DNA from: an uncultured Porphyromonadaceae bacterium
Lineage (GTDB): Bacteria > Bacteroidota > Bacteroidia > Bacteroidales > Muribaculaceae
Direction of reading: 5' to 3'
Length of the DNA stretch: 16,805 nucleotides
NCBI GenBank assembly: GCA_937989585.1
Contig: CALKRW010000010.1
Span: forward strand, 1-16,805
Below are positions 5,712-13,350 of this stretch, in pieces (the first letter of the stretch is position 1; each line of letters begins with the position of its first letter). A model generated the notes under the pieces. The model was given only the letters and a program-made list of their open reading frames with translations, was not told the origin of the DNA and searched no databases. The translations under genes and the position numbers were made by a program.

Positions 5712-8585
5712 TTAGGTGCCTGGGGTGAGGACGGTGGCGCCGGTGCGCGGGTCGGTGGAGGCGTGCAGGCGGGTCTCGATGCACGCCTGGAGTTCGGGGA
5801 TGTGTGAGATGATGGCGACACGTCGGCCCGAGCGCTTGTGGAGGGTGCGCAGGAGTTCGACGGCGCTGACGAGCGGCTGTCCGCTGAGGGTGCCGAAACC
5901 CTCGTCGATGAACAGTATGTCGACGGCTAGGGCAGGGGATATGTCGCTGAGGGCAAGTGCAAGAGCAAGGGATATGAGGAAACTCTCGCCGCCGGAAACC
6001 GTGTTGGCCGAGCGCGTGGCCTGACCCGAGTATGCATCGGCGACATCGATATTGTATGTTCCGGGCTGTCCGCGCAGGGTGTAGCGGCCCGAGAGACGCC
6101 GCAGATAGACGTTGGCGGTGTCGAGCAGTGACTGAAGAACAAAACTCTGGGCTATGGCGCGGAACTTGCGTCCGTCAGCTGAGCCGAGAGCACGATTAAG
6201 TGTGTCCCATCGCAGATATTCATCGTGGGCTGATTTGTACTGCTCATCCAGTGCCGTGAGTTCCTTCTCGAGTTGGGCGTTGTAGTGCAGCGACTTCGTG
6301 AGTTCGCCTATGCGTCCGAGAAGTTCCTTGCGACTTCTCTCGGCATCGGCGAGTGAGGCGGCGGCATCTTCGTGGTCGGGGAGTTCGAACTCTTCCTTCT
6401 GGGCGAGCAATGAGTTGAGTTCAAGGGTCTTGCTTTCGTGAAGAGCCTTGAAAGCGGCGAGACGGCTGTCGGTGTCGCGCACAAGATTGCGGGCCGAGTC
6501 GATGCGTGGGACGGTAAGGCTGAAAAGCATAGCGAGGCGCTGGGCCGGGATTTCGTGTCTGGATATGAAGTCGCTGACGGACTGTCGTTTGGCGGCGATT
6601 TCGGTGAGGGAAGTGTCGCGCTGTGAGATGATGTTGCGGAGCCGACCGAGGAAGGCGCGACCGGCGGGGTCGTCGGCGAACAGCCGACTGTTGCCCGGTG
6701 TGGCGGAAATTTCCCCGAAATCGGGGAGCAGGGCAATGATGTCGCGGACCGTCGCGCTGAGTTCGCTGTGACGGCGAGCCTCGCCGATTGCCGAGTCGGT
6801 CTGCACAGCGAGTTTCCGCAAAGCCTCTAGGCGCGCCATGGCTGAGTTTATTTCGCGGGTCCGGATATTGATGGTATTGTCTATGGTGTCGGTTTCAGGG
6901 GCAACGGACAGCTCGGCGGCAAGGGCTGACAGTTCGTCGTTACAGGTTTTGGCAAGCGAGTCGATGACGGGGGTAAGTTCCTTCTGTTCGGCAGATAAAC
7001 GGCGCAGGCTTTCGTTGTCGGCTTTCATGGCAACCTGCGCGGCGGAGATTTCGGCCAAGACGGCGTCATGCTCGGCCTGACGCGATTTCTTAGCGTCGAC
7101 AAGGCGCTTGTACAGGGCGGAGAAGACGTCTTCGGACGGCGGGAGGGTCTCGACGGTACGGTTACAGACAGGGCAGGTGCAGCCGGGGGTGAGGTGCGAG
7201 CGCAGGGCTTTGGTATGCCTGTCGATGGTGTCGCGTGCGGCCTCTTCGGCCTCGGAGGCGGCACTGAGGGCCGCTTCGGTCGTGGTACGGCGCTTGTCGA
7301 GTGTCTCGAACAGAGTTGTGCTGGCGTTTATGCGCGCGGCGGTTTCGGTTCGGCTGTTCTCAAGCACGGCGGCACGTTCGATTTTTTCGGCGAGTTCGCG
7401 TCGCGATGCGATAAGGCGTTGCAGACGCAGGCGCAGTTCGGTGAGCGCATCGCGGGCGGCGTTCATAGATACGGGGTCGTAGGCGGAGATGCGGGAACGG
7501 ATGAAACCGGCGATTTCCTCGAGGCGGCCGAGGGCGCGGTGCAGTCGGATTTCGTCACGGCGGGAGAGCAGGACGGCAAAGGGGGAGCGGGCTTTCGACA
7601 GCGACGCGTCGAGTTCGGCGACCTTGGTCTCCAGCAGTCGGATTTCGGTCATAGTCGCCCTAGGGACTGCCGTGGCGTCGTAATCGGCCACTAAGGCACG
7701 GGCATCGGCGACAGCCTGCGATCGGCTCTGTTCCACGGCGCCATGCAGGTCTTCGGCGGCCTTGTTTAGATCGCTCCCGGTCTCGGCGAGCCGTCGGCGG
7801 TACTGCAGGACATCGTTCAGGCGGGTGATGCGTGAGGCGAGGACTTTCTCGTCAATGCGGGCCTGTACGAGTTGGTCGGAAACAGGAACTTCCGGCGTGC
7901 TGTTGCTGAGCCTGCCACGAAGATCGTCGGCGCGCATACGCAGTGCCTCGACGCTTTCGCGGACGCGTGAGGTGCGCCGGAAAATCGCCTGCGATATGTC
8001 GGCATAGATGCTACGGCCTGTGATTTTTTCCAGGATGTCGGCCTTGGCGCTGTCATCCGACTTGAGAAAACGGGTGAACTCGCCCTGGGCGAGCATCGTG
8101 GTGCGGCAGAACTGGTCGAAGTCCAGGCCTACAAGCTGCGGTATCATGCGTGAGATTTCATCGGCCTTGGTTATCTCGCTTCCGTCGGGCAGTCGCAGGT
8201 AGCGTTTCACGGGCTGGAAGGTTCCGGTACGGGCGATGCGGGCCGACCACACGGCGGTGTAAGTCTTGCCGTCGTTGGCCGAGAAGTCGAGCGAGACCGA
8301 GGCCTCGCGCTCGCCCTGACGGATGAGCTGGCGCACATCGTTGGGACGGATGCGACTGTCGCGGCTGTCGGTCTCGGGGGCGCGGTTACGCATGGCCGTA
8401 GCCTCCATGCGCGGAATCTTACCGTATAGCGCCATGGTGATGGCGTCGAGTATCGTCGACTTGCCGGCGCCGACCTCTCCCGAAATCAGAAAAACCGGCG
8501 CGGCGGCCAGCGGTCCGTCGCCGAAGCGCACTGTAGCATGGCTGTAAGAGGCCACATTATTTATCTCAAGCGTCCGAAGTTTCAT
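5712..8585 (-). CDS. sbcC: SbcC, Rad50-like ATPase of the SbcCD nuclease
   Basis: This is the SMC-like ATPase subunit that partners SbcD to open DNA hairpins and trim DNA ends. The 957-residue chain is complete. It shows Walker A GEVGAGKST (36-44), the Q-loop MLAQGEF (Gln167), long coiled-coil arms, a zinc hook CPVC (471-474) at the apex, the ABC signature SGGES (864-868), Walker B ILFIDE (890-895) and the H-loop SHIPEL (His928). The length is typical of the Bacteroidetes form and a little shorter than that of E. coli. The start at 8585 places the conserved MKLRTLEINNVASY at the N-terminus. It begins 20 bp after the sbcD stop on the same strand, so the two are translationally linked. The gene ends on a bidirectional terminator. 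Confidence 0.95.
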   Translation of the reverse strand: MKLRTLEINNVASYSHATVRFGDGPLAAAPVFLISGEVGAGKSTILDAITMALYGKIPRMEATAMRNRAPETDSRDSRIRPNDVRQLIRQGEREASVSLDFSANDGKTYTAVWSARIARTGTFQPVKRYLRLPDGSEITKADEISRMIPQLVGLDFDQFCRTTMLAQGEFTRFLKSDDSAKADILEKITGRSIYADISQAIFRRTSRVRESVEALRMRADDLRGRLSNSTPEVPVSDQLVQARIDEKVLASRITRLNDVLQYRRRLAETGSDLNKAAEDLHGAVEQSRSQAVADARALVADYDATAVPRATMTEIRLLETKVAELDASLSKARSPFAVLLSRRDEIRLHRALGRLEEIAGFIRSRISAYDPVSMNAARDALTELRLRLQRLIASRRELAEKIERAAVLENSRTETAARINASTTLFETLDKRRTTTEAALSAASEAEEAARDTIDRHTKALRSHLTPGCTCPVCNRTVETLPPSEDVFSALYKRLVDAKKSRQAEHDAVLAEISAAQVAMKADNESLRRLSAEQKELTPVIDSLAKTCNDELSALAAELSVAPETDTIDNTINIRTREINSAMARLEALRKLAVQTDSAIGEARRHSELSATVRDIIALLPDFGEISATPGNSRLFADDPAGRAFLGRLRNIISQRDTSLTEIAAKRQSVSDFISRHEIPAQRLAMLFSLTVPRIDSARNLVRDTDSRLAAFKALHESKTLELNSLLAQKEEFELPDHEDAAASLADAERSRKELLGRIGELTKSLHYNAQLEKELTALDEQYKSAHDEYLRWDTLNRALGSADGRKFRAIAQSFVLQSLLDTANVYLRRLSGRYTLRGQPGTYNIDVADAYSGQATRSANTVSGGESFLISLALALALSDISPALAVDILFIDEGFGTLSGQPLVSAVELLRTLHKRSGRRVAIISHIPELQACIETRLHASTDPRTGATVLTPGT

Positions 8586-8605
8586 CGCGTTAGGGGAAGT
8601 ATTGT

Positions 8606-9799
8606 TTATTCCGGATCGGAATTCCGGAGTTCGTCGAGGATGGAGGATATCATTGTGCGCGTTTCGTCGTTGAAGTCGAAGCCACGCAGCGAGTAGTAGC
8701 GCCGGGCTATGTCCATTGGGTCGGCGCTGACAAAGTCGTTGACCGACATGGCGACGTCGCTGTCGGTCTCGTCATTATCCGCCTGGCGGGTGTAGACTAT
8801 GCCACAGAATCGGCAGGCCTTCGATGCGGCTGTACGTCTGGCCGTTGCCTCAGCGTCGGATGGCAGAGGCTCGGGTTGGGTGACGTTCAGCCGGACATAT
8901 GCCGTGCAGGAATTGTCGAGGGCGGCGAGCATCGCGAGGGCCTCCGGGAAAGTTGCCGTACCTGTCTCGGGAAGGCTTATCAGTTCGGCGGGGGAAGGAA
9001 TCGGGTGGACCATGACATCAGGGATGGCGCCGTGGGCCGGAATATCGGCGATGAGCAGACAGCGCGGGCCTTTCTCGTCAAAACTCGTGTGGATGGGCGT
9101 ACCGCTGTACCATACGCGGCCTTCGGCGTCAAGGCGCTGACAGCCGTGAATGTGACCGAGGGCAAGATAGTCGTAGCCCGTGCCGAGCGACGAAAGGGGA
9201 ATGGTCTCGACATTGCCCACGAGCGTGTCATCGTCGTAGCGGCTGTGGCCGGTGAAGTCGGCCTTGCGGACAGGAAGGTGGGCTGTCATAACCACGGGCA
9301 GGCCATCGGGATTCATCGCGGCGACACGCTCCAGCAGACGTGACGGCAGGTCAGGTTCGGAATTCAGGCGGCGTCCCGCGTATGGCAGCGCGACGACAAA
9401 ACCTTTGCCAGGTACCGGAATAATGAGTTTCGCGGCTAAGGCGTCGAAATCGTCGGCTGGAGGTATAACGCCGACAGTGATTACGTTGGCAAGCCGCCAC
9501 GGCAGACGGAAAACCTCATGGCGCGATGCCGAGTCGTGGTTTCCGGCAGTGATGACAATCATTGCGTCCGGCGCGAGGCAGTGCATACGCATGATGACCT
9601 CGGCAAATACATTCTGCGCGGCGGCCGAAGGCTGCGCCGTGTCGAAAACGTCGCCCGCCACAATCACCGCGTCAGGCTGCTCGACGCCGACCACCTCGGC
9701 CACGTCCATCAGCGCGGCACGGTACTCCTCGAGCCGGTCGAACCCATGCAGCCCCGCCCCCAGGTGCCAGTCAGAACAATGCACAACCTTCATGGCCAT
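8606..9799 (-). CDS. sbcD: SbcD, Mre11-like nuclease subunit
   Basis: This is the metallophosphoesterase nuclease of the SbcCD complex, using two metal ions (normally Mn2+). The 397-residue protein carries the phosphodiesterase motifs in order: DWHLGA (Asp10, His12), GDVFD (Asp50), GNHDS (Asn87, His88), TAHLPVR (His174) and LGHIHG (His216, His218). The C-terminal third carries the capping/DNA-binding region expected of the family. The start is ATG 9799; the second Met, two codons in, is an equally plausible start and changes nothing functional. It lies 24 bp downstream of the Cys-rich protein and 20 bp upstream of sbcC, in one operon. Confidence 0.95.
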   Translation of the reverse strand: MAMKVVHCSDWHLGAGLHGFDRLEEYRAALMDVAEVVGVEQPDAVIVAGDVFDTAQPSAAAQNVFAEVIMRMHCLAPDAMIVITAGNHDSASRHEVFRLPWRLANVITVGVIPPADDFDALAAKLIIPVPGKGFVVALPYAGRRLNSEPDLPSRLLERVAAMNPDGLPVVMTAHLPVRKADFTGHSRYDDDTLVGNVETIPLSSLGTGYDYLALGHIHGCQRLDAEGRVWYSGTPIHTSFDEKGPRCLLIADIPAHGAIPDVMVHPIPSPAELISLPETGTATFPEALAMLAALDNSCTAYVRLNVTQPEPLPSDAEATARRTAASKACRFCGIVYTRQADNDETDSDVAMSVNDFVSADPMDIARRYYSLRGFDFNDETRTMISSILDELRNSDPE

Positions 9800-9823
9800 A
9801 AATCATTATCTTAAATTCCGAGT

Positions 9824-10267
9824 TTATTCATTAGGAATATCATCATCGTCGGTGACTTCCCCAAAATATAAATCATCTTCAGGAATGTCAGTGATTCCTT
9901 TTTTATCATTTATAATATCGGTTTCTTCATCGACCGCAGGCTCACCCTGTGTAGTATTATCTATCTCTGCCGTTACAACTGTATCGCCCCGTGAATTCAT
10001 TTTTGATTCATTTGACGATGTGCCGCTGCACCCGGACATAAGAACCATTCCCGCCGAGATTCCGGCAAGCGCCACAGCCTTACCGGCAATTGAGCGGGCT
10101 CGTAGTTGCTGCTCAAGGTAACGCACTTCCGCCTCGCACTTGGGACATGTGCCGAGACAGTCGCCTTTATAGCGACATTCGGATGGGATGAACTCAATGC
10201 CGTTTGCCTCGGCTATCTGCCGGCGAATCTCTTTCAGGATCTTGCAAGTACGTTTTCCTCGTGCCAT
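9824..10267 (-). CDS. Cys-cluster protein with hydrophobic segment and acidic tail
   Basis: This 147-residue protein has three parts. The N-terminal domain (1-58) is basic and has five cysteines (Cys8, 31, 37, 41, 44), with CLGTCPKCEAEVRYLEQQL at 37-55, a likely metal- or cluster-binding knuckle. A hydrophobic stretch at about 61-79 ends in LMSGC (Cys80), which looks like a lipobox but follows an unusually long cytosolic-looking N-region. The remainder (81-147) is low-complexity, acidic and probably disordered. Similar N-terminal domains occur, as far as I recall, on other Bacteroidales proteins including TonB-like ones; here no TonB-type C-terminus is present. The gene starts 4 bp after the stop of a radical SAM gene and precedes sbcD by 24 bp. 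Function unknown; being the substrate or partner of the radical SAM protein is a hypothesis. Confidence 0.75.
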   Translation of the reverse strand: MARGKRTCKILKEIRRQIAEANGIEFIPSECRYKGDCLGTCPKCEAEVRYLEQQLRARSIAGKAVALAGISAGMVLMSGCSGTSSNESKMNSRGDTVVTAEIDNTTQGEPAVDEETDIINDKKGITDIPEDDLYFGEVTDDDDIPNE

Positions 10268-10271
10268 AGTG

Positions 10272-10895
10272 TCAATGGTTGCGGATTTTATAGGTGAATA
10301 AATCTAACCGGTCGAAGCCGAGAACCTCAAGAGCCTTGCGGCTTGCCTCGCGGTCGGTTTCGGTATTATGGTCCGGAATAAGCGGTATGCGGATGATGCA
10401 ATCATGCTGCCGTCCTGCATCTGCTATCAGGCGGAGATTGTCAAGAACAGGAGCGTTGGATTTGCCTGTATAGTTAAGGTATATGTCAGGGGACATGTCC
10501 TTGATGTCGATGAAAAACATGTTGACCACCGGAAGCAAAGCCTCGACGTTGGCGGTTGGAACATTGAGCGAAGTCTCCAGACCGAGTTGCCAGGACGGAC
10601 CGCACAACTCTCGAAACTCACGGATAAACTGCAGGCGCAGCCCTGGCTCGCCGCCCCCGAAAGTCACACCGCCATTTGTCGCGAGGAAATACAGTTCGTC
10701 GATGCGGGTCTCCGCGTATAATTCCTCAGGCGAATACTCCCGGAAACGGTCACTATCGCCCAATGACTGAGGATTAAGACAATAACGGCAGTCAAGCGGA
10801 CAGCCGTGGAACGCAACAAGCGTAGTCACGCCATCGCCATCAGTCGAAAGGCGATGCCGCGCAAAGCCGATTATCTTAGCCCGTTGTCGATCCAT
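10272..10895 (-). CDS. Radical SAM protein, glycyl-radical-activase-like
   Basis: The protein carries GCPLDCRYCLNP with the CxxxCxxC motif (Cys32, 36, 39 counted from ATG 10895) that binds the SAM-dependent 4Fe-4S cluster, and FGGGEP (79-84), the SAM-binding glycine motif. The body matches pyruvate-formate-lyase or NrdG activating enzymes (FIDIKDMSPDIYLNYTGKSN, then IRIPLIP). At 207 residues it is short, with no additional ferredoxin-like domain. A longer reading from GTG 10913 is possible but unlikely: the -7 box at 10917-10924 puts transcription start at about that base. ATG 10895 is therefore chosen. No glycyl radical enzyme is present in the window. It heads an operon with a Cys-rich protein (4 bp gap) and sbcDC. 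The substrate is unknown. Confidence 0.85.
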   Translation of the reverse strand: MDRQRAKIIGFARHRLSTDGDGVTTLVAFHGCPLDCRYCLNPQSLGDSDRFREYSPEELYAETRIDELYFLATNGGVTFGGGEPGLRLQFIREFRELCGPSWQLGLETSLNVPTANVEALLPVVNMFFIDIKDMSPDIYLNYTGKSNAPVLDNLRLIADAGRQHDCIIRIPLIPDHNTETDREASRKALEVLGFDRLDLFTYKIRNH

Positions 10896-10916
10896 GCGAA
10901 CAACACTCAACACTCA

Positions 10917-10924
10917 CAAATTTA
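10917..10924 (-). promoter_or_regulatory. -7 box for the radical SAM-sbcDC operon
   Basis: On the minus strand the sequence reads TAAATTTG, matching TAnnTTTG, with transcription expected near 10909-10912. This leader is about 15 nt before ATG 10895 and argues against the upstream GTG. A clear -33 element is not seen at the ideal distance. Confidence 0.5.
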
Positions 10925-11003
10925 CAACAAAAAATCCGCAACCCACCACCAATCGCCCAAGAAAATCTATTTCCGATACTCCTGAGATGCTAATAAATTT
11001 TCT

Positions 11004-11011
11004 TAACTTTG
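11004..11011 (+). promoter_or_regulatory. -7 box for the ORF6N gene
   Basis: TAACTTTG matches TAnnTTTG and lies 19 bp before the ATG at 11031, again giving a short leader. It forms a divergent promoter pair with the -7 box at 10917-10924. I do not see a strong -33 partner. Confidence 0.5.
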
Positions 11012-11030
11012 CCAATAGAATCGTAATCCC

Positions 11031-11957
11031 ATGAAAGAAAAGAATATTCCTGTTACTGAAAGCAATGGCAATAAAGTCACATTGTTGCCAATTGAAAATC
11101 TCATCCATGTAATCCGCGGTCAACAGGTAATGATTGACAGTGATCTTGCCCGTCTGTATGGTGTAGAAACAAAATATTTAAAAAGAGCGGTCAAGGCAAA
11201 CATCAAGAGATTCCCGCCAGATTTCATGTTTGAACTTGATTCGTCGGAATTCGATAGTTTGAGGTGCAATAATTGCACCTCAAACACCAAGTCACAGCGA
11301 GGCGGCATAAGATATTTGCCATTCGCATTCACCGAAAACGGGGTGGCGATGCTTAGCAGCGTATTGAAATCGGACACAGCTATCGAAGTTAATATACGCA
11401 TTATGAGGGCCTTTACAGCCATGCGTAGTTTCCTTACTAATAATGCTCATGTTTTCCAGCGGCTTGAAACGGTTGAACATCATCAATTACTCTTGCAGGA
11501 GCATCTATCTGAACATGATAGAAAATTTGAAGAGGTGCTGTCGCGCCTTGACGACAAGGATTCAGAACCAATTGAAGGGTTCTTCTTTGAGGGGCAAATA
11601 TTCGACGCCTATTCGCTGATTTCAGATTTAATCAGAAAAGCCACCCGGAGAATCATCCTCATAGACAACTATGTGGATGACCGGATACTGAAGGTACTGA
11701 CAAAGCGCAATGAAGGCGTATCTGCCACAATCTATACCGATCCGCGCCATTCACAAATAAGCAATGACCTGCGCCGTCATAACGCTCAGTATCCCCGTAT
11801 AGAAGTAAGGAATTGCACGAATGTGCATGACCGGTTCCTGATGATTGACGACACCGTCTACTTCATCGGAGGCTCAATCAAGGACCTCGGAAAGAAAATC
11901 GTAGCCTTCAGCCAGATGCACCAGAATCCCGACAGCATCCTTACAAGACTACGATAA
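11031..11957 (+). CDS. ORF6N-domain protein with phospholipase-D-like C-terminus
   Basis: The 308-residue protein starts with an ORF6N domain (about 17-110: LLPIENLIHVIRGQQVMIDS, DLARLYGVETKYLKRAVKAN, then LPFAFTENGVAMLSSVL), a DNA-binding-associated fold found in phage anti-repressors and bacterial regulators. A helical linker (150-180) follows. The C-terminal part (about 183-300) resembles one phospholipase-D-type module: FDAYSLISDLIRKATRRIIL, DNYVDD, and VHDRFLMIDD (265-274) where an HxK(x4)D motif is expected but Arg268 replaces Lys (HxRx4D). I believe this substitution is common in this subfamily, so catalysis is uncertain; nucleic-acid binding may be retained. The gene is divergent from the radical SAM-sbcDC operon and convergent with GH43. 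Residues 76-85 are encoded inside a striking palindrome. Confidence 0.8.
   Translation: MKEKNIPVTESNGNKVTLLPIENLIHVIRGQQVMIDSDLARLYGVETKYLKRAVKANIKRFPPDFMFELDSSEFDSLRCNNCTSNTKSQRGGIRYLPFAFTENGVAMLSSVLKSDTAIEVNIRIMRAFTAMRSFLTNNAHVFQRLETVEHHQLLLQEHLSEHDRKFEEVLSRLDDKDSEPIEGFFFEGQIFDAYSLISDLIRKATRRIILIDNYVDDRILKVLTKRNEGVSATIYTDPRHSQISNDLRRHNAQYPRIEVRNCTNVHDRFLMIDDTVYFIGGSIKDLGKKIVAFSQMHQNPDSILTRLR
11257..11285. repeat. 29-bp near-perfect palindrome inside the ORF6N gene
   Basis: GTTTGAGGTGCAAT (11257-11270) and ATTGCACCTCAAAC (11272-11285) are perfect inverted copies around a single A. It lies within codons 76-85 (SLRCNNCTSN), between the conserved FELD segment and the GGIRYLPFAF block, without breaking the frame. 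Confidence 0.9.
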
Positions 11958-11991
11958 TCAGCCAAAACCGCCTATGTCCTTTGGTATTCAG

Positions 11992-12011
11992 TATGGAACA
12001 CGGATTCCATA
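11992..12011. terminator. Weak hairpin between convergent genes
   Basis: TATGGAA (11992-11998) and TTCCATA (12005-12011) form a 7-bp stem with a 6-nt loop in the 58-bp gap between the ORF6N and GH43 stop codons. There is no T-run on the plus side, so this is only a candidate terminator. Confidence 0.3.
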
Positions 12012-12015
12012 ACAC

Positions 12016-13170
12016 CTATTTGTATTTGTTTTGCCAGGTTTTGTCCCATTGGAGGGCCCATCGGATGCGGTCGGACTGGTTCAGCATGGGCTGGTCGCGG
12101 TGAGGCAGGACGTGGCCGTCATCGCTGAAGTCGACGCGGATCATGGCCGGCATCTCGCGGAACGGTGACTGGGGGTCGTTGCCGAAGAATGTGCACCACC
12201 AGCGGCCTTCATGGTCACGGAAATACCCGGTACCTCCGCCGCACGGGACCGCCTCATGACGCCAGCGATAAGGGCCGTAGATGTTTTCGCTGACTGCCAC
12301 CATCGAACTGTAGCGCCCCTGATATGTATCGGCAGCGGTCAGATAATACAGGCCGTTGCGCTTGAACATGGAGGCGCCTTCATGCCCGATGTCCGAGCAG
12401 TTCCTGCGCGCGCTGCATGTACGCGCATGGTTGGCAGCAATTGTGTCGGGGTCCAGGAGAACAGGATGACGCGGTCCCTCGGCCATGCCGCTCATGTCAT
12501 CTTTCATGCGGGCAATGTGACCTCCGCCCCAGAGCACATAGACCGTGCCGTCGTCATCCTGAAAGAGCGAGGCGTCTATATCACCATCCCACTTCCCGTC
12601 GTTTGCCAGGGCATTGACATATGGTCCTTCAGGCTTGCCGGTGGTGCTCTTCAGTAGGCCCCGGTCGCCCGGCGGCATGGAAAGCGTAATGTAATAGTTG
12701 CCTTTCAAATAGTGAAGTTCCGGAGCCCAGAGGGCGCGGACAGGCCCATGATGGTCGCGCCACTCGCGCTGCCATGTGCCGTCACGGTCGAATGACCATA
12801 CGAGACCCATGTAATCCCAGTGCCTGAGGTCATCGCTCGCCCATAGTTCGACTCCGTCGTTCATTTTCCAGATATTATCGCCCGTTGAGCCGGTCAGATA
12901 ATACCTTCCGTCATGCCCCACACAGATGACGGCATCACGAATCTGCGCGTCGACAAGCGGCTGCACCGGAGGCATGAGTCCCTCCCGCACGGCACTGCCG
13001 GCATCGGCCCGACTGTTGTACTTGTAGAAGTTGGGCCCCGGTCCGCCCAGAGCCTCCATCGTCGGGCCGCTCACCCCGAGTCTGTCGGTTCGTGTCCCCA
13101 CGTTCTGCGAATAAGTCACTATCGGAAATAGACAGACGAATGCCCATGCCGCCAATACGTTTGCTCTCAT
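12016..13170 (-). CDS. Secreted glycoside hydrolase family 43 enzyme
   Basis: This is a predicted five-bladed beta-propeller glycosidase acting on plant or microbial arabinose/xylose-type glycans. The 384-residue protein begins with a signal peptide (1 to about 21, ending VTYSQ) and so is probably periplasmic or surface-associated. The family signature positions are visible: IRDAVICVGHDGRYYLTGST (77-96, Asp79 as probable base), WAPELHYL (148-155), DGDIDASLFQDDDGTVYVLW (195-214, Asp199 as pKa modulator) and GHEGASMFKRNGLYYLT (262-278, Glu264 as probable acid). The catalytic triad is inferred by pattern. No SusC/SusD pair or other carbohydrate-active gene lies next to it, so it is not part of a visible utilisation locus. 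The specific substrate cannot be read from the sequence. It is convergent with the ORF6N gene. Confidence 0.88.
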   Translation of the reverse strand: MRANVLAAWAFVCLFPIVTYSQNVGTRTDRLGVSGPTMEALGGPGPNFYKYNSRADAGSAVREGLMPPVQPLVDAQIRDAVICVGHDGRYYLTGSTGDNIWKMNDGVELWASDDLRHWDYMGLVWSFDRDGTWQREWRDHHGPVRALWAPELHYLKGNYYITLSMPPGDRGLLKSTTGKPEGPYVNALANDGKWDGDIDASLFQDDDGTVYVLWGGGHIARMKDDMSGMAEGPRHPVLLDPDTIAANHARTCSARRNCSDIGHEGASMFKRNGLYYLTAADTYQGRYSSMVAVSENIYGPYRWRHEAVPCGGGTGYFRDHEGRWWCTFFGNDPQSPFREMPAMIRVDFSDDGHVLPHRDQPMLNQSDRIRWALQWDKTWQNKYK

Positions 13171-13208
13171 TTTTTCAACTGCATTAAGACTGTTACGATT
13201 CTCTCCTG

Positions 13209-13216
13209 CAAATTTA
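13209..13216 (-). promoter_or_regulatory. -7 box for GH43
   Basis: On the minus strand 13216-13209 reads TAAATTTG, matching TAnnTTTG, with a leader of about 30 nt to the ATG at 13170. No good -33 element is visible. Confidence 0.4.
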
Positions 13217-13281
13217 GCGAAATTTGACGAAATAGTCTACTTCTTCGGAAGTTACATCATGATTTAATAAAAACTGATTTT

Positions 13282-13294
13282 TAAGGGTCCCTTA
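13282..13294. promoter_or_regulatory. 13-bp palindrome between divergent genes
   Basis: TAAGGG-T-CCCTTA is a perfect 6-bp inverted repeat around one base, lying in the divergent space between GH43 and the 57-residue membrane protein. It is operator-like in form, but nothing links it to a regulator. Confidence 0.3.
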
Positions 13295-13350
13295 TGTAGT
13301 TTTTTGCTCAAATTCGCGTCTAATAAGAAAAAACACGAACAGAAATTACC

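Noticed and set aside
13239..13252. ACTTC-TTCG-GAAGT hairpin with a UUCG loop in the GH43 upstream region.
   Set aside because: A five-base stem without a T-run is common by chance, and it lies upstream of the GH43 -7 box so it would not be in that transcript.
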